Shown here piece by piece: positions 1 to 8,742 of a stretch of 14,768 nucleotides of DNA. The translations under genes and the position numbers were made by a program. The notes below the pieces were generated by a model. The model worked only from the letters and a program-made list of their open reading frames with translations, searched no databases and was not told where the DNA came from. The DNA is taken from NCBI GenBank assembly GCA_003505715.1, contig DNXU01000365.1, forward strand, positions 1-14,768, written 5' to 3'. Source of the stretch: Cyanobacteria bacterium UBA8803. Lineage in GTDB: Bacteria > Cyanobacteriota > Cyanobacteriia > Cyanobacteriales > Coleofasciculaceae. Position 1 is the first letter of the stretch; each line of letters opens with the position of its first letter.

Positions 1-15
1 AGCCTTTATTAGTAG

Positions 16-42
16 GGTGTGTTACGCTGTAGCTAACGCACC
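16..42. repeat. Imperfect palindromic repeat of a common cyanobacterial type
   Basis: The arms ggtgtgttacgc (16-27) and gctaacgcacc (32-42) form a near-perfect inverted repeat around a short loop. The gtgcgttacgc/gctaacgcac theme is a widespread dispersed repeat in filamentous cyanobacteria (recalled, not searched). It lies in the 280-base stretch before the first gene. No promoter with both a -35 and a -10 could be made out there. Confidence 0.5.
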
Positions 43-66
43 ATTGCTGCTATAGGGGGCCTAGTT

Positions 67-85
67 GCGTAAGTCCTAGTTTCTT
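67..85. repeat. Solo copy of a MITE-like element end
   Basis: The 12-mer gcgtaagtccta followed by gtttctt matches the right end of the element at 4792-4883, where the same 12-mer is followed by atttctt; 18 of 19 bases agree. No left end (taggacttacgc) is visible before it in the window, so this is either a truncated copy or an element that begins outside the window. Confidence 0.55.
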
Positions 86-227
86 GACTATGGCAAGGTA
101 TTCCAACGATGAGATGGGCTGTGTAGTCAAGACTCACAAGGACGGAATTGAGCCTAGCCACATACACAGCTGTGAACTTGCTTACACGAAAGCACTGAAT
201 TGACAATTGAAAATGAAAATAGAGAGA

Positions 228-246
228 GGGATGAGGGATGAGGGGG
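228..246. repeat. Short heptanucleotide array (GGGATGA type)
   Basis: Two adjacent gggatga units followed by ggggg lie 35-53 bases upstream of the first gene. The same heptamer, on the opposite strand as tcatccc/catccct, forms larger arrays at 11698-11711 and 11739-11766. Heptanucleotide short tandem repeats (STRR) are an established class of cyanobacterial repeats. Confidence 0.6.
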
Positions 247-280
247 ATAAAACTATAGGGAAAGTTACTCAGTTTTATGT

Positions 281-2134
281 GTGAAAGCCATGAATCAAGA
301 GAAATTTGCGAAAGCATTGACAGGGTTAACCCCTCGGCAAGAAGAGGTGTTGCTCAAACTTTTGGCGGGTGAAAAAGATGCTCAAATTGCTGACCAACTG
401 CATATCACTCCAGGTACGGTCAGAAAACATATTGAGAATATATGCAGCGTCTTTGAGCTGGGCAATCTGGAAGACCGAGGCTTATCTCACCGTTCTGAAC
501 TGATGTCCCTCTTTGCTAAGTACAGGCCGGAGTTATTCCGTGGAGATACTTCTATCCTGAACGAGCGCACCAAAATTTTACTCAGTTATTATGGCGGCAC
601 CGAAGATAAAAGCCTCGCTAGTCAGTTAGATGCGGCTTTAAAAGCCAAAGGCTATGTGGTTTTCATCGCTAATGGTAAGCGGCGCATGGAAACTAACGGA
701 CTACAGCAAATTTATGCGGCCTTAAACTGCTGCGATCGCTTGTTGCTGCTGTTGTCAACGATGGCAGCTAGCAGTGAAATGGTAACGGAAGAGGTGCGCT
801 GGGCTAAGGCGTTGCGCGATAATCGACCAGATAGCAAGCCAGCCATTTTACCCATTCGCCTGAATTGTCCCTTGAGCTTACTCAACCACGACTTGCGCGG
901 CTATCTCCAGGGACTACCCCAACAGGAGTGGCACTCGCCTGATGATACCCCAGCTATTGTAGAAGCGGTCTTGGACTGGCTGGCAGCCGATGAGAAACAG
1001 GCAATAGTACCTGCCTTAGGGAGTTCGCGGCAGGGATCTGTTCTTTTTACTTCCTATTCCCTCACCCCCAATTACCCACCCCAACCCGTAGCCGAACCCG
1101 AATTGCCTAGGGGACAGGTAGAGTTGGCTTCTGCTTTTTACATAGAACGACCTAGTATTGACGATCGCTGTTACGAAGCGATCGCTAAACCCGGTGCCTT
1201 GATCCGTATTAAAGCACCCCGACAGATGGGCAAAACCTCTTTAATGGCGAGAATTCTCCAGCGAGCAACTCAGCAAGGTTGTGTTGCCGTGCCGTTAAGC
1301 TTTCAGTTAGCGGATAGCAAAGTCTTCGCGGATCTGGAACGGTTCTTGCAGTGGTTTTGTGCGGTTGTCTCTCTAGAACTCCAGTTACCGGACCGATTAA
1401 CTGACTATTGGAACGGTATTTTTGGGAGTAAGGTAAGCTGTAAATCCTACTTTGAGCGCTATTTACTCGCGAGTACGGCAACTCCCCTCGTGTTGGGTCT
1501 TGATGAAGTAGACCGGGTGTTTCAATACCCCGAACTCGCAGCGGATTTCTTTGGTCTGTTGCGAGCTTGGCATGAAGAGGCTAAAAATCGGGAGATTTGG
1601 CGAAAACTGCGGTTGGTGGTCGTGCATTCCACAGAAGCTTACATCCCGATGGATATTAATCAGTCTCCCTTCAATGTTGGGTTACCTGTTGAGTTACTCG
1701 AATTTCAGTCTGAGCAAGTCTTAGATTTAGCCCACCGTCACGGCTTGGCTTGGGGGGCAACTGAGGTGGAGCAACTGATGGCGATGGTGGGAGGTCATCC
1801 CTATTTAGTCCGTCTAGGATTATATCACATTGCCCGTAAGGAAATAACCCTCGCTCAACTTTTAACCGCAGCTCCCACTGATGCCGGACTCTATGGCGAC
1901 CACTTAAGGCGACATTTATGGATTTTATCCCAACATCCGGAGTTAGCTGCTGCGATGAAAAAGGTGGTAGGGGCGGCAGGTGCGGTGCAGTTGGAGTCCA
2001 TGCAAGGGTTCAAATTGAACAGTATGGGGCTAGTGCGCCTGCAAGGTAATGAAGTAAAACCGCGCTGCGATCTTTATCGTCAGTATTTCCGCATTCGTCT
2101 AGCCTCTTCTCCATCAAGCCAGTCTGAGGAGTAG
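281..2134 (+). CDS. HTH-TIR-AAA-like ATPase (NLR-like signalling protein)
   Basis: A multidomain regulator, probably cytoplasmic. Residues about 12-60 form a LuxR/GerE-type helix-turn-helix ([20 protein letters not shown], then [12 protein letters not shown]). Residues about 97-240 resemble a TIR domain: KILLSYYGG strand, CDRLLLLLS strand, then helix SSEMVTEEV, where E170 or E171 falls near the catalytic Glu of TIR NADases. Residues about 290-560 are an AAA-like ATPase: P-loop RQMGKTS (R314-S320, with Ala in place of the usual first Gly), Walker [10 protein letters not shown] (D408, E409) and a GGHPYL motif. Numbering is from GTG 281; ATG 290 is an equally good start, as neither has a strong ribosome site. 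The stop lies four bases before the next ATPase gene, so the two are surely co-expressed. HTH-effector-STAND-like ATPases are known from bacterial conflict and programmed-death systems; the function here is inferred. TIR assignment is moderately sure, ATPase assignment very sure. Confidence 0.85.
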   Translation: MKAMNQEKFAKALTGLTPRQEEVLLKLLAGEKDAQIADQLHITPGTVRKHIENICSVFELGNLEDRGLSHRSELMSLFAKYRPELFRGDTSILNERTKILLSYYGGTEDKSLASQLDAALKAKGYVVFIANGKRRMETNGLQQIYAALNCCDRLLLLLSTMAASSEMVTEEVRWAKALRDNRPDSKPAILPIRLNCPLSLLNHDLRGYLQGLPQQEWHSPDDTPAIVEAVLDWLAADEKQAIVPALGSSRQGSVLFTSYSLTPNYPPQPVAEPELPRGQVELASAFYIERPSIDDRCYEAIAKPGALIRIKAPRQMGKTSLMARILQRATQQGCVAVPLSFQLADSKVFADLERFLQWFCAVVSLELQLPDRLTDYWNGIFGSKVSCKSYFERYLLASTATPLVLGLDEVDRVFQYPELAADFFGLLRAWHEEAKNREIWRKLRLVVVHSTEAYIPMDINQSPFNVGLPVELLEFQSEQVLDLAHRHGLAWGATEVEQLMAMVGGHPYLVRLGLYHIARKEITLAQLLTAAPTDAGLYGDHLRRHLWILSQHPELAAAMKKVVGAAGAVQLESMQGFKLNSMGLVRLQGNEVKPRCDLYRQYFRIRLASSPSSQSEE

Positions 2135-2138
2135 CCCG

Positions 2139-4532
2139 ATGAATGCCGAACTTTACAAATATTACATCGGGGGCTGCCTGCCCCTTGATGCCCCAACCTA
2201 CGTGACTCGGCAGGCAGATGACGAACTCTACCGAGGTGTAAATGCTGGAGAGTTTTGTTACGTCCTCAACTCCCGACAAATGGGTAAGTCCAGCTTGCGA
2301 GTCCGCACGATGGAGAGACTTTCTAGGGAGGGTGTGGTATGTGCTTCAGTTGATTTGACCGCCATTGGTAGCCAAAATATTACTCCCGACCAATGGTATG
2401 CCAGTGTTATCTATACCTTAGCCTGTAGCCTCAATCTCTTAGACGAACTCGATCTGAGTGCTTGGTGGTGCGATCGCCAATTTCTCTCCCCTGCACAACG
2501 CTTGAGTGAATTTATTCGAGAGGTACTGCTCAGAGCAATTCCTCAAAACCTGGCCATTTTCATCGATGAAATTGACAGCGTTCTCAGTCTGAATTTTCCA
2601 GTAGACGATTTTTTTGCCTTAATTCGCTCCTGTTACAACCAGCGTGCCGATCATCCCGAATACCAGCGCCTCACCTGGGTACTTTTGGGAGTGGCAACCC
2701 CCTCAGATTTAATTCGTTCTCCTCACTACAGTACACCGTTTAATATCGGTCGCGCCGTTGAACTGGCTGGCTTTCAATGGCACGAAATTCAGCCTTTAGC
2801 TGAGGGGTTACAACAGGTATTTAGCAATCCCCAGGCAGTTCTAAAAGAGATATTGCAATGGACGGGAGGTCAGCCCTTTCTAACGCAAAAGCTCTGCCAG
2901 TTAATTGTTAAAGAATCAGGGCAATTGCGAGCAAATGGCAAATCCTGTATTAAGGGGGAGGAAGCCAAGTGGATTGAGCAGCTAGTGCGATCGCATTTAA
3001 TTGAGAATTGGGAAAACAATGATGAGCCGGAGCATCTCCGCACCATCCGCGCTCGACTGCTGCAAAACGAACGATATGCGATCGGTATACTAGGACTATA
3101 CGAACAAATTTTACAACAAGGGAAAATTGCCGCCGATGACAGGCCAGAACAAATCTATTTGCGATTGTCAGGGTTGGTTGTCAAGCAAGATGGTAATTTG
3201 CAAGCTTACAACCACCTTTACCAGGCTATTTTTAATAAAGATTGGGTTAGTAAAGCATTAAATAATCTGCGCCCCTATAGTGTGAAAGTAGTGGCTTGGG
3301 AAGCGTCCAACCGACAAGAAGAAGCTTATTTGCTGCGAGGACAGGAACTGCAAGACGCCTTGACATGGGCAGCAGATAAGAGTTTAAGTGAGCGGGATTT
3401 CCAATTTTTAGCTGCTAGCCAGAAAAATGCCAATGAAATACTTACTCAAATAGTATGGGAGCTAGTATCGCCCCTCTCTTTTACCGAAGTTAGTCCTCAG
3501 GTAGAGGCTATCCTTAAACGGTTACAGCAAGTTTCAGGAGATTACTCCTTAAAACTATTGAAAATTAAGGCTGGTAGTACAATTCTAGTCTTACAAGGTT
3601 CTGAAAAGGGGTTCGAGCGGATTAGCTCTCTACTCAGCACCGGACAATTGAGTGAAAGTGTGGGTATTCTGGTTCGGGATGTCAGGTATGCTGGTGGTCA
3701 GGATAGCGATTGTCTTTTATCTGAGTTAATTAGTCGGTATCCTTACTTGTACGACCATTGTTTGCTGAGTGAGGATAGGTCTTTAGAAGATAAACAACAA
3801 ATCCAGCAACTCCAAGCGCAAATGCAGCAGCAATTTGAACTTCATCTGTCACGGTACGCAACTTACTTAGTGCAGCGCAGCAAAATGAACGATCAAACTT
3901 CTTTGTCTTTACAGCCAGTGTCAAATCCTACTCTCTTAAGTGATGAACAGTTATTACTTGCTCTCAAGGAATTTGCTGGAAAAGTAGATGGTTCCCATAC
4001 TTACAAAGACTTGGCTCATATATTCCTAGCTCTTACTTGTCAAACTCCGTCCTATCGAGAGTTCAAGAAAAATTTATACGAGTACATGATTCAATCGATT
4101 AAACCCGAATATGGTAAGCATTATTTTAATCAGTGCTTGTCTCAACAGTTAGACAATATTTTCCATGAAAGCGATTCTCAGAAAGTCAATAAATTTCTAT
4201 TAGTAGAGACTTGTCGTCAACTGTTTGACTTTTTTGTACAAAGCCCCAACCGACCAGAACACTTATATTTTATTGAATTAATTGCTAATAACGGTTCTCT
4301 GAGAACAACGGGTCTTTTGCTAAAAATTGCGCTGTTATCCCGCCAAGCTAAGCCTCATCTAGGAAAGCGATTTTTTATTTTGTGCAAACATTATCAATCT
4401 CAATCTATAGACAATAAATTTTACTTGGTGGAATTGATGGAAAATTTAAATGTGGCTTTAGCATTAAATATTGGTTCTATGGATGCTAGTGGTCTAGCAA
4501 GTTATTTATCGGAAGTTCCCCCGTACAGATGA
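2139..4532 (+). CDS. AAA-like ATPase with TRADD-N-like and helical C-terminus
   Basis: Second ATPase of the pair. The gene begins after gaggag (2126-2131), a strong ribosome site lying against the stop codon of the preceding gene. Residues about 4-370 are an AAA-like domain: YYIGGCLP start, P-loop SRQMGKSS (about 43-50), Walker [11 protein letters not shown] (about 138-147), sensor-like [11 protein letters not shown] (about 241). The [20 protein letters not shown] segment (about 406-427) is the usual exit from this ATPase in cyanobacteria, where WD40 repeats often follow. Here WD40 is absent. Residues about 430-517 ([19 protein letters not shown], then SSLLSTGQL) recall TRADD-N-type domains of bacterial effector-associated modules; this is recalled resemblance only. 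A Gln-rich probable coiled coil (about 550-580) and a wholly helical, unrecognised region (about 600-797) end the protein. The C-terminal third reads more AT-rich than the front. Likely partner of the upstream TIR-ATPase in one complex or pathway. Confidence 0.85.
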   Translation: MNAELYKYYIGGCLPLDAPTYVTRQADDELYRGVNAGEFCYVLNSRQMGKSSLRVRTMERLSREGVVCASVDLTAIGSQNITPDQWYASVIYTLACSLNLLDELDLSAWWCDRQFLSPAQRLSEFIREVLLRAIPQNLAIFIDEIDSVLSLNFPVDDFFALIRSCYNQRADHPEYQRLTWVLLGVATPSDLIRSPHYSTPFNIGRAVELAGFQWHEIQPLAEGLQQVFSNPQAVLKEILQWTGGQPFLTQKLCQLIVKESGQLRANGKSCIKGEEAKWIEQLVRSHLIENWENNDEPEHLRTIRARLLQNERYAIGILGLYEQILQQGKIAADDRPEQIYLRLSGLVVKQDGNLQAYNHLYQAIFNKDWVSKALNNLRPYSVKVVAWEASNRQEEAYLLRGQELQDALTWAADKSLSERDFQFLAASQKNANEILTQIVWELVSPLSFTEVSPQVEAILKRLQQVSGDYSLKLLKIKAGSTILVLQGSEKGFERISSLLSTGQLSESVGILVRDVRYAGGQDSDCLLSELISRYPYLYDHCLLSEDRSLEDKQQIQQLQAQMQQQFELHLSRYATYLVQRSKMNDQTSLSLQPVSNPTLLSDEQLLLALKEFAGKVDGSHTYKDLAHIFLALTCQTPSYREFKKNLYEYMIQSIKPEYGKHYFNQCLSQQLDNIFHESDSQKVNKFLLVETCRQLFDFFVQSPNRPEHLYFIELIANNGSLRTTGLLLKIALLSRQAKPHLGKRFFILCKHYQSQSIDNKFYLVELMENLNVALALNIGSMDASGLASYLSEVPPYR

Positions 4533-4789
4533 ACTACAAAAAAGGGGGCGCAGCTATTGAGAACTTATCCGAATCGTTCTCTGTGGTTCGCAGCCTGCCT
4601 CATGGTCATGTTGCTGCTGTTTTGGGAACCCTGAAAAAGTTAAATTTGCACAATATTATTCGCACCTCAGTCCCGGCTCAAACTTGAGATGCTGCCCAGG
4701 CAGTGAGAGCTTATAAGAGTCTTTCTCAAGTCGAAATTGCTTTCCGCAGTTATAAAACTATTGATTTAAAAGTGCGTTCAATTTACATT
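4529..4789 (+). pseudogene. IS1634-family transposase remnant
   Basis: One reading frame from ATG 4529 (overlapping the preceding stop as ATGA) contains VRSLPHGHVAAVLGTLKKL, the conserved N-terminal signature of IS1634-type transposases, up to TGA 4685-4687. In the same frame just after the stop it resumes with AYKSLSQVEIAFRSYKTIDL and KVRSIYI, which is the signature from the C-terminal catalytic half. Everything between the two parts, several hundred residues in intact relatives, is missing. This is therefore an internally deleted and interrupted copy that cannot transpose by itself. Homology stops at about 4789, exactly where the next repeat element begins. Intact IS ends were not identified. 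The family assignment rests on remembered signatures but both halves agree with it. Confidence 0.8.
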
Positions 4790-4791
4790 TC

Positions 4792-4883
4792 TAGGACTTA
4801 CGCCAACCCATCATTTAACCACAATCTGTAGAGGCAAGGCATACCTTGCCCCTACCCTATGCCGCGTTTGTGCGTAAGTCCTA
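4792..4883. repeat. 92-bp MITE-like element with 12-bp inverted ends
   Basis: The left end taggacttacgc (4792-4803) and right end gcgtaagtccta (4872-4883) are perfect inverted repeats. Inside lies a hairpin with 12-base arms, gtagaggcaagg (4828-4839) and ccttgcccctac (4844-4855), differing at one pair. It has no coding capacity. Ends of this sequence are common in filamentous cyanobacterial genomes (recalled). It sits between convergent genes, so the hairpin might also act as a two-way transcription stop. The mobilising transposase is not in the window. Confidence 0.75.
4828..4855. terminator. Possible bidirectional terminator hairpin between convergent genes
   Basis: A stem of 11 pairs and one mismatch with a four-base cata loop lies 49 bases past the stop of the minus-strand lyase gene and about 295 bases past the plus-strand ATPase gene. 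No clean T-run follows on either strand, so intrinsic termination is only a possibility. The hairpin is primarily part of the mobile repeat. Confidence 0.3.
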
Positions 4884-4903
4884 ATTTCTTTAGAGACAGC
4901 CTC

Positions 4904-7900
4904 TTAGAAATATTCTACTGTGATGATGATATTGGAGCTGTCATCAAACACCTTGATGAAACTGGTATTGATGCTTTGGTTGTAATACCACGCATTCTTA
5001 GATGATGCGTTTAAATCATCACTCCATGCCAACTGCGGAATCTCTTGTCCACCTATCTTGACACTCTTCAAGCAACCTGAACTACCTCTAGTTTCAGATG
5101 GAGCGTGTAATAGCGCGACAAAGAAATAGGTTTCAAACTTCGGCGTGTAGCCATCATGGACCCGCTCTACTTTTATCTGGCGCGTCTTTTCACTAGTGTA
5201 GGAATGCGATATCTTTGTCTGACGATATTCGTCGTTAGCCTCCTCATCACATCCAGATTGCGGCGGCCTCTTCGGAGCAGAAGTACGGCTCACCCCATCA
5301 TCAAGGTACATCGTGTACTCACCATGCTCACCTGGATAGACATTCAGAGTGATCGGATTGGGCTTACCTTCCTTATTAAGTTGTCCCACATATTGTTCAA
5401 GTTCAATCGTAGGAATAATTGCACTCTCTCGCACATACATGGGAACGATGAAATTAATGTGATTGCCTTCCAAATGAAGACTAGCATCAAAATCTCGAAT
5501 CGTTGTACCACCCTCAACAGCATCACCAAGGGGCATCATGTTGTTCATAAAACAGTACCAATCACTGCCGTATGGAAGGTAAACATCCCGCTTGCCGTAG
5601 TTTTGCTGAAGTCCCTGGGGTTGCTCGGGGTCTAAAACCGGAGCAATTAACAGATCCTTACCCACAAAAAACTCATTGTCTAGGAAAGATTCTTTGTCAT
5701 TGTAGAGTGATTGGTCGCCAGGATCGTTAATAAATAGAGGTCTGGATATCGGCAGTCCATTGAGTGTGTTCTCAAACAGCGCGTCGTAGAATAACTGCAT
5801 CAGCCGATACCGCAATTCAATGTAGTGCTTGCAAATCGGCAGTACCATGCGGTACAAATCTTGCGGCTCCGGCAGATGTCCACCCTGATATTGGTTAAAC
5901 CATTCTACATACATGAATGGCTCTTGAAACTCTTTACGCCCTTTACGGACATAATGATTCCGGAACCAAGGCAGAAAAGCACCCGCCGCCGTCCAGCGAA
6001 TCAGCAGTTCTGGACTAGCCCATTTGCCTTCATCGATCGCAGACGCTTCAAAACCCCCAATATCCTGACCATTGATTGCCAATCCGCACATACCAAGTGA
6101 AAGCACTTGGGAGACATTCATCTTCAGAAAATCCCAGTCCGAAGAGTTGTCACCATTCCACAATCCCGCATATCGATGCGCCCCACAGTAGCTACCACGC
6201 CCAATGATAAAGTTCCGCTTGTTATCTCGCTCTTTCAAGTTAGGATATTTGGGATCATTAAGTTTGTGCAGATTGTTTAATCCCTCGTATGTAGCTTTGT
6301 GAAGATTGTAAGAGTACAAATTCCACACTTTAATCGCTGGCGTTAATTTAGGCTCCTCATCAGAGTGGGAATTATCCGTCACTAATAAACGAAAAGGAAA
6401 ACCCTTCATATCCCCACGAAAATCGCGAATAGCAGGTGTTGTCATATCCTGCCAAACCATTTCTAGCCCCATGGAATAGAGGTATTTATATTGGGTTCCC
6501 CACCACTCACGTACCTCTTGCCGACCCAGATCCGCGTAATGACCAGAAGCCCCTAGCTCATTACCGTAGGAATCGTTTCCGTAGTAGACCCCACCAATAT
6601 AGGGTTCTCCACTATTGAAACCTTCGACCCAGCCATTATTGGGAGAGAATTCATGACCGCTACCATAAAGCTGATAAATTTTGCTATTAGGATTATCAGG
6701 ATCGTAACGTCGATCCATTACGAAATACCCTTTTTCCTTAGCCTCAGCGTAAGTTGAATAATTGGAGTCTAGTCGGCTAATCACTGGGGTAATGTTAGTG
6801 CTGCATTTCACGCCCTGGTCTTTTAAGCGGTGAAACATCCCGTAGGGATCGGGGAATTTATTTGTATCAATCGTGAAGGTTTGGTAGTTATTCTGGATAT
6901 CCACATCCACGTGCATCCCATCCAGAGGAATTTGGTATTCCCGATGCTTACGAACCGCCCATTCTACAATGTCCTGACGTTCGTAGCCATAACAACCTTG
7001 GTGATATCCCAAACAGTAGCGGGGTTTCAAGCGCGGTCTGCCTACAATTTCCGTATAACTATCCAGAATGTTGGCAGGGTCATGACCAATAAACAAGTAA
7101 AAGTCAAGGTCACCAAAGCGAGTCCCGAACATATAGCGACTGGAATTGATATAACCGACATCGACAAAGACTTGGCCGGTATTATCAACAAAAACGCCTG
7201 TGACACTATCATATTCGGGAACGCCATGAAATTCGTAAAAGAACGGCTCTGAATGGTAAAGAGGTTCCCGTGAGTCTAAGGGGCCGCGATCATAAACCTG
7301 CCGATACCGCATATTATCAAAGTTGAAATAGTTGACTTGTGCGGTATTTTTGCTTAGAGATTGCCCACCTTGTTCACCAAAGCCAACATATTTGGCATTT
7401 GCTGGCTTATTCACAGACTGAATAATGGCGTAATCATTATTTCCGTTAGGGGTATAGTAAATCGGAGTATCTGCTGTCTTCCAAACAATATACTCTTCAT
7501 GGGGAGCAAACATATAGACTGTAATTGAAAATGGCTGATGATTGACAACCACTTTCATTTCTGGTTTATTATCCCCATCCTTCGTCACCAGTTCGATGCT
7601 GTTGCTGCCATCTTTTACCTCGATATCAAAATGTTCGTTGCTGTCGAGCAGTCTCGTCAACTCGTGAAAGTTGTTCAAAAGTACTGAAGGACTATTTTTT
7701 GAAGAATAGTCCTGGGCAGTTTTTCCGGGATTGAAGCGCAACCGGAAAGTATCCTTTTGGGGAAACTGCATGAGCATACTGCATGGCTTGCCATCGCTCT
7801 TGCTAAAATTCAGCGTCAGAGTTTTGGAACTAGCATCAAAGGCGTGATTTTTGACGGCTCCCAGTTTCTCCCATTCTTTATACCTGCCAAAATAATCTTC

Positions 7901-7951
7901 TACTTTGAGAAATTTGTAGGCATCGTTGTCAGAAAAGATTTGATTTGGCAT
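4904..7951 (-). CDS. GH31 alpha-1,4-glucan lyase
   Basis: Predicted to cleave alpha-1,4-glucan (glycogen or maltodextrin) from the non-reducing end by elimination, releasing 1,5-anhydro-D-fructose (EC 4.2.2.13). The sequence closely recalls red-algal (Gracilariopsis) lyases: GYHQGCYGYERQDIVEWAV (from about residue 314), IPLDGMHVDVDIQNN, CSTNITPVIS and QYKYLYSMGLEMVWQDMTTP. The nucleophile motif is WQDMTTP with D502; GH31 hydrolases normally have W-x-DMNE, so the TT replacement points to lyase. D601 in LWNGDN stands where GH31 proteins have their acid/base, 99 residues later. N-terminal beta domains reach about 310, the barrel about 310-720, and C-terminal beta domains 720-1015. The length fits algal and fungal lyases (about 1030-1090) better than ordinary GH31 enzymes. 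No signal peptide, so probably cytosolic. A strong ribosome site, aaggagag at 7961-7954, fixes the start. It lies 74 bases after the cupin gene in the same direction. Such lyases are best known from red algae and fungi. Confidence 0.9.
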   Translation of the reverse strand: MPNQIFSDNDAYKFLKVEDYFGRYKEWEKLGAVKNHAFDASSKTLTLNFSKSDGKPCSMLMQFPQKDTFRLRFNPGKTAQDYSSKNSPSVLLNNFHELTRLLDSNEHFDIEVKDGSNSIELVTKDGDNKPEMKVVVNHQPFSITVYMFAPHEEYIVWKTADTPIYYTPNGNNDYAIIQSVNKPANAKYVGFGEQGGQSLSKNTAQVNYFNFDNMRYRQVYDRGPLDSREPLYHSEPFFYEFHGVPEYDSVTGVFVDNTGQVFVDVGYINSSRYMFGTRFGDLDFYLFIGHDPANILDSYTEIVGRPRLKPRYCLGYHQGCYGYERQDIVEWAVRKHREYQIPLDGMHVDVDIQNNYQTFTIDTNKFPDPYGMFHRLKDQGVKCSTNITPVISRLDSNYSTYAEAKEKGYFVMDRRYDPDNPNSKIYQLYGSGHEFSPNNGWVEGFNSGEPYIGGVYYGNDSYGNELGASGHYADLGRQEVREWWGTQYKYLYSMGLEMVWQDMTTPAIRDFRGDMKGFPFRLLVTDNSHSDEEPKLTPAIKVWNLYSYNLHKATYEGLNNLHKLNDPKYPNLKERDNKRNFIIGRGSYCGAHRYAGLWNGDNSSDWDFLKMNVSQVLSLGMCGLAINGQDIGGFEASAIDEGKWASPELLIRWTAAGAFLPWFRNHYVRKGRKEFQEPFMYVEWFNQYQGGHLPEPQDLYRMVLPICKHYIELRYRLMQLFYDALFENTLNGLPISRPLFINDPGDQSLYNDKESFLDNEFFVGKDLLIAPVLDPEQPQGLQQNYGKRDVYLPYGSDWYCFMNNMMPLGDAVEGGTTIRDFDASLHLEGNHINFIVPMYVRESAIIPTIELEQYVGQLNKEGKPNPITLNVYPGEHGEYTMYLDDGVSRTSAPKRPPQSGCDEEANDEYRQTKISHSYTSEKTRQIKVERVHDGYTPKFETYFFVALLHAPSETRGSSGCLKSVKIGGQEIPQLAWSDDLNASSKNAWYYNQSINTSFIKVFDDSSNIIITVEYF

Positions 7952-8025
7952 AACTCTCCTTGGGTAATCAAGTCCCCTATCTGTTGTTCAGTAATTAAAT
8001 TCGGCGCGATCAGAGCTATCTGAAT

Positions 8026-8742
8026 CTAAGGGAGCGGATGAAATTCATTGGCCATCCAAATGCAGTCAGTATCAGAATAATACTGATGCCACGGATAAAC
8101 AAAGTTGCCATTTTCTCCCACACTGGCAAAAGGAATGTGGGTATCACCCGGACTCATAATTACATCTTCGTAGATGGTATCGAAGTTATTGGCATGAAAC
8201 TTTTGCATCCTTCCTGTACCGTATATCTGAGTATGAACCTCTAGGAAATCCGGTTCCATGTGTTTGTTGTGGATCGCGCAATTGGTCTTAGCTGGGGCAA
8301 ACCACAAATTTACTTTGACTTGGTATTTCTTGAGATTGCTGTCTTTCGGTTTATCAGATTGTCCGGTTACAAAGTAGGGATCGAATTTGGCGATTCCCAA
8401 ATCATATTGGGTAGATTTCCACAAAGGCACCTCTTTGGGAAATTCCATTAAATTTCCCAATATATCCCATCCGGACTCCAATACTATCCCTCCGATATTG
8501 GTTTCATTGAAGATTTCGATTAACAGCAAAGAGTCACCATCTTTAATAGTCACGTCTTTGAGAATTGTTGAAGTCCGAGGAAGCAAATATTTTTCTGGCG
8601 GCGCTGAAATATGCGCCTTTTGATTGCCGAGATTGACGACGATTGTCCATTTTTCAATATAATAGTTGCGAACATCCGTCAGCCATGTAGTTTTCAGATA
8701 TTTTTCCGAAAACTTAATGTTTTTTTCAGTATTGTTGGGCAT
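8026..8742 (-). CDS. Cupin-like protein, candidate 1,5-anhydrofructose-converting enzyme
   Basis: A 238-residue soluble protein without signal peptide or membrane segment, predicted mostly beta. The second half has cupin-like metal-ligand spacing: H158-x2-H161, E168-x-H170 (FLEVHTQIYGTG), then MSPGDTHIPF with H202, and YPWHQY with H219. The first half (about 15-110) may be another degenerate beta barrel. It is the first gene of a unit with the glucan lyase 74 bases downstream. The pattern resembles, from memory, the cupin part of fungal aldos-2-ulose dehydratase/isomerase, which converts 1,5-anhydrofructose to microthecin. With the lyase next door, a dehydratase or isomerase acting on the lyase product is a reasonable inference but not shown. 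The fungal enzyme also has a propeller domain that is absent here. No strong ribosome site precedes the ATG at 8742. Cupin fold likely; substrate uncertain. Confidence 0.6.
   Translation of the reverse strand: MPNNTEKNIKFSEKYLKTTWLTDVRNYYIEKWTIVVNLGNQKAHISAPPEKYLLPRTSTILKDVTIKDGDSLLLIEIFNETNIGGIVLESGWDILGNLMEFPKEVPLWKSTQYDLGIAKFDPYFVTGQSDKPKDSNLKKYQVKVNLWFAPAKTNCAIHNKHMEPDFLEVHTQIYGTGRMQKFHANNFDTIYEDVIMSPGDTHIPFASVGENGNFVYPWHQYYSDTDCIWMANEFHPLP

Noticed and set aside
200..205. TTGACA as a -35 box for the first ATPase gene
   Set aside because: No -10-like hexamer lies 16-18 bases downstream; that space holds an aga-rich stretch and the heptamer array.
5156..5635. Plus-strand open frame of 159 codons inside the lyase gene
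   Set aside because: It is antisense to a well-conserved GH31 protein, has no recognisable domain and no good ribosome site; a shadow frame.
6830..7252. Plus-strand open frame of 140 codons inside the lyase gene
   Set aside because: Antisense shadow of the conserved barrel region; no motif of its own.
4904..7951. Calling the GH31 protein an ordinary alpha-glucosidase
   Set aside because: The DMNE active-site motif is replaced by DMTT, and length and flanking motifs follow glucan lyases.
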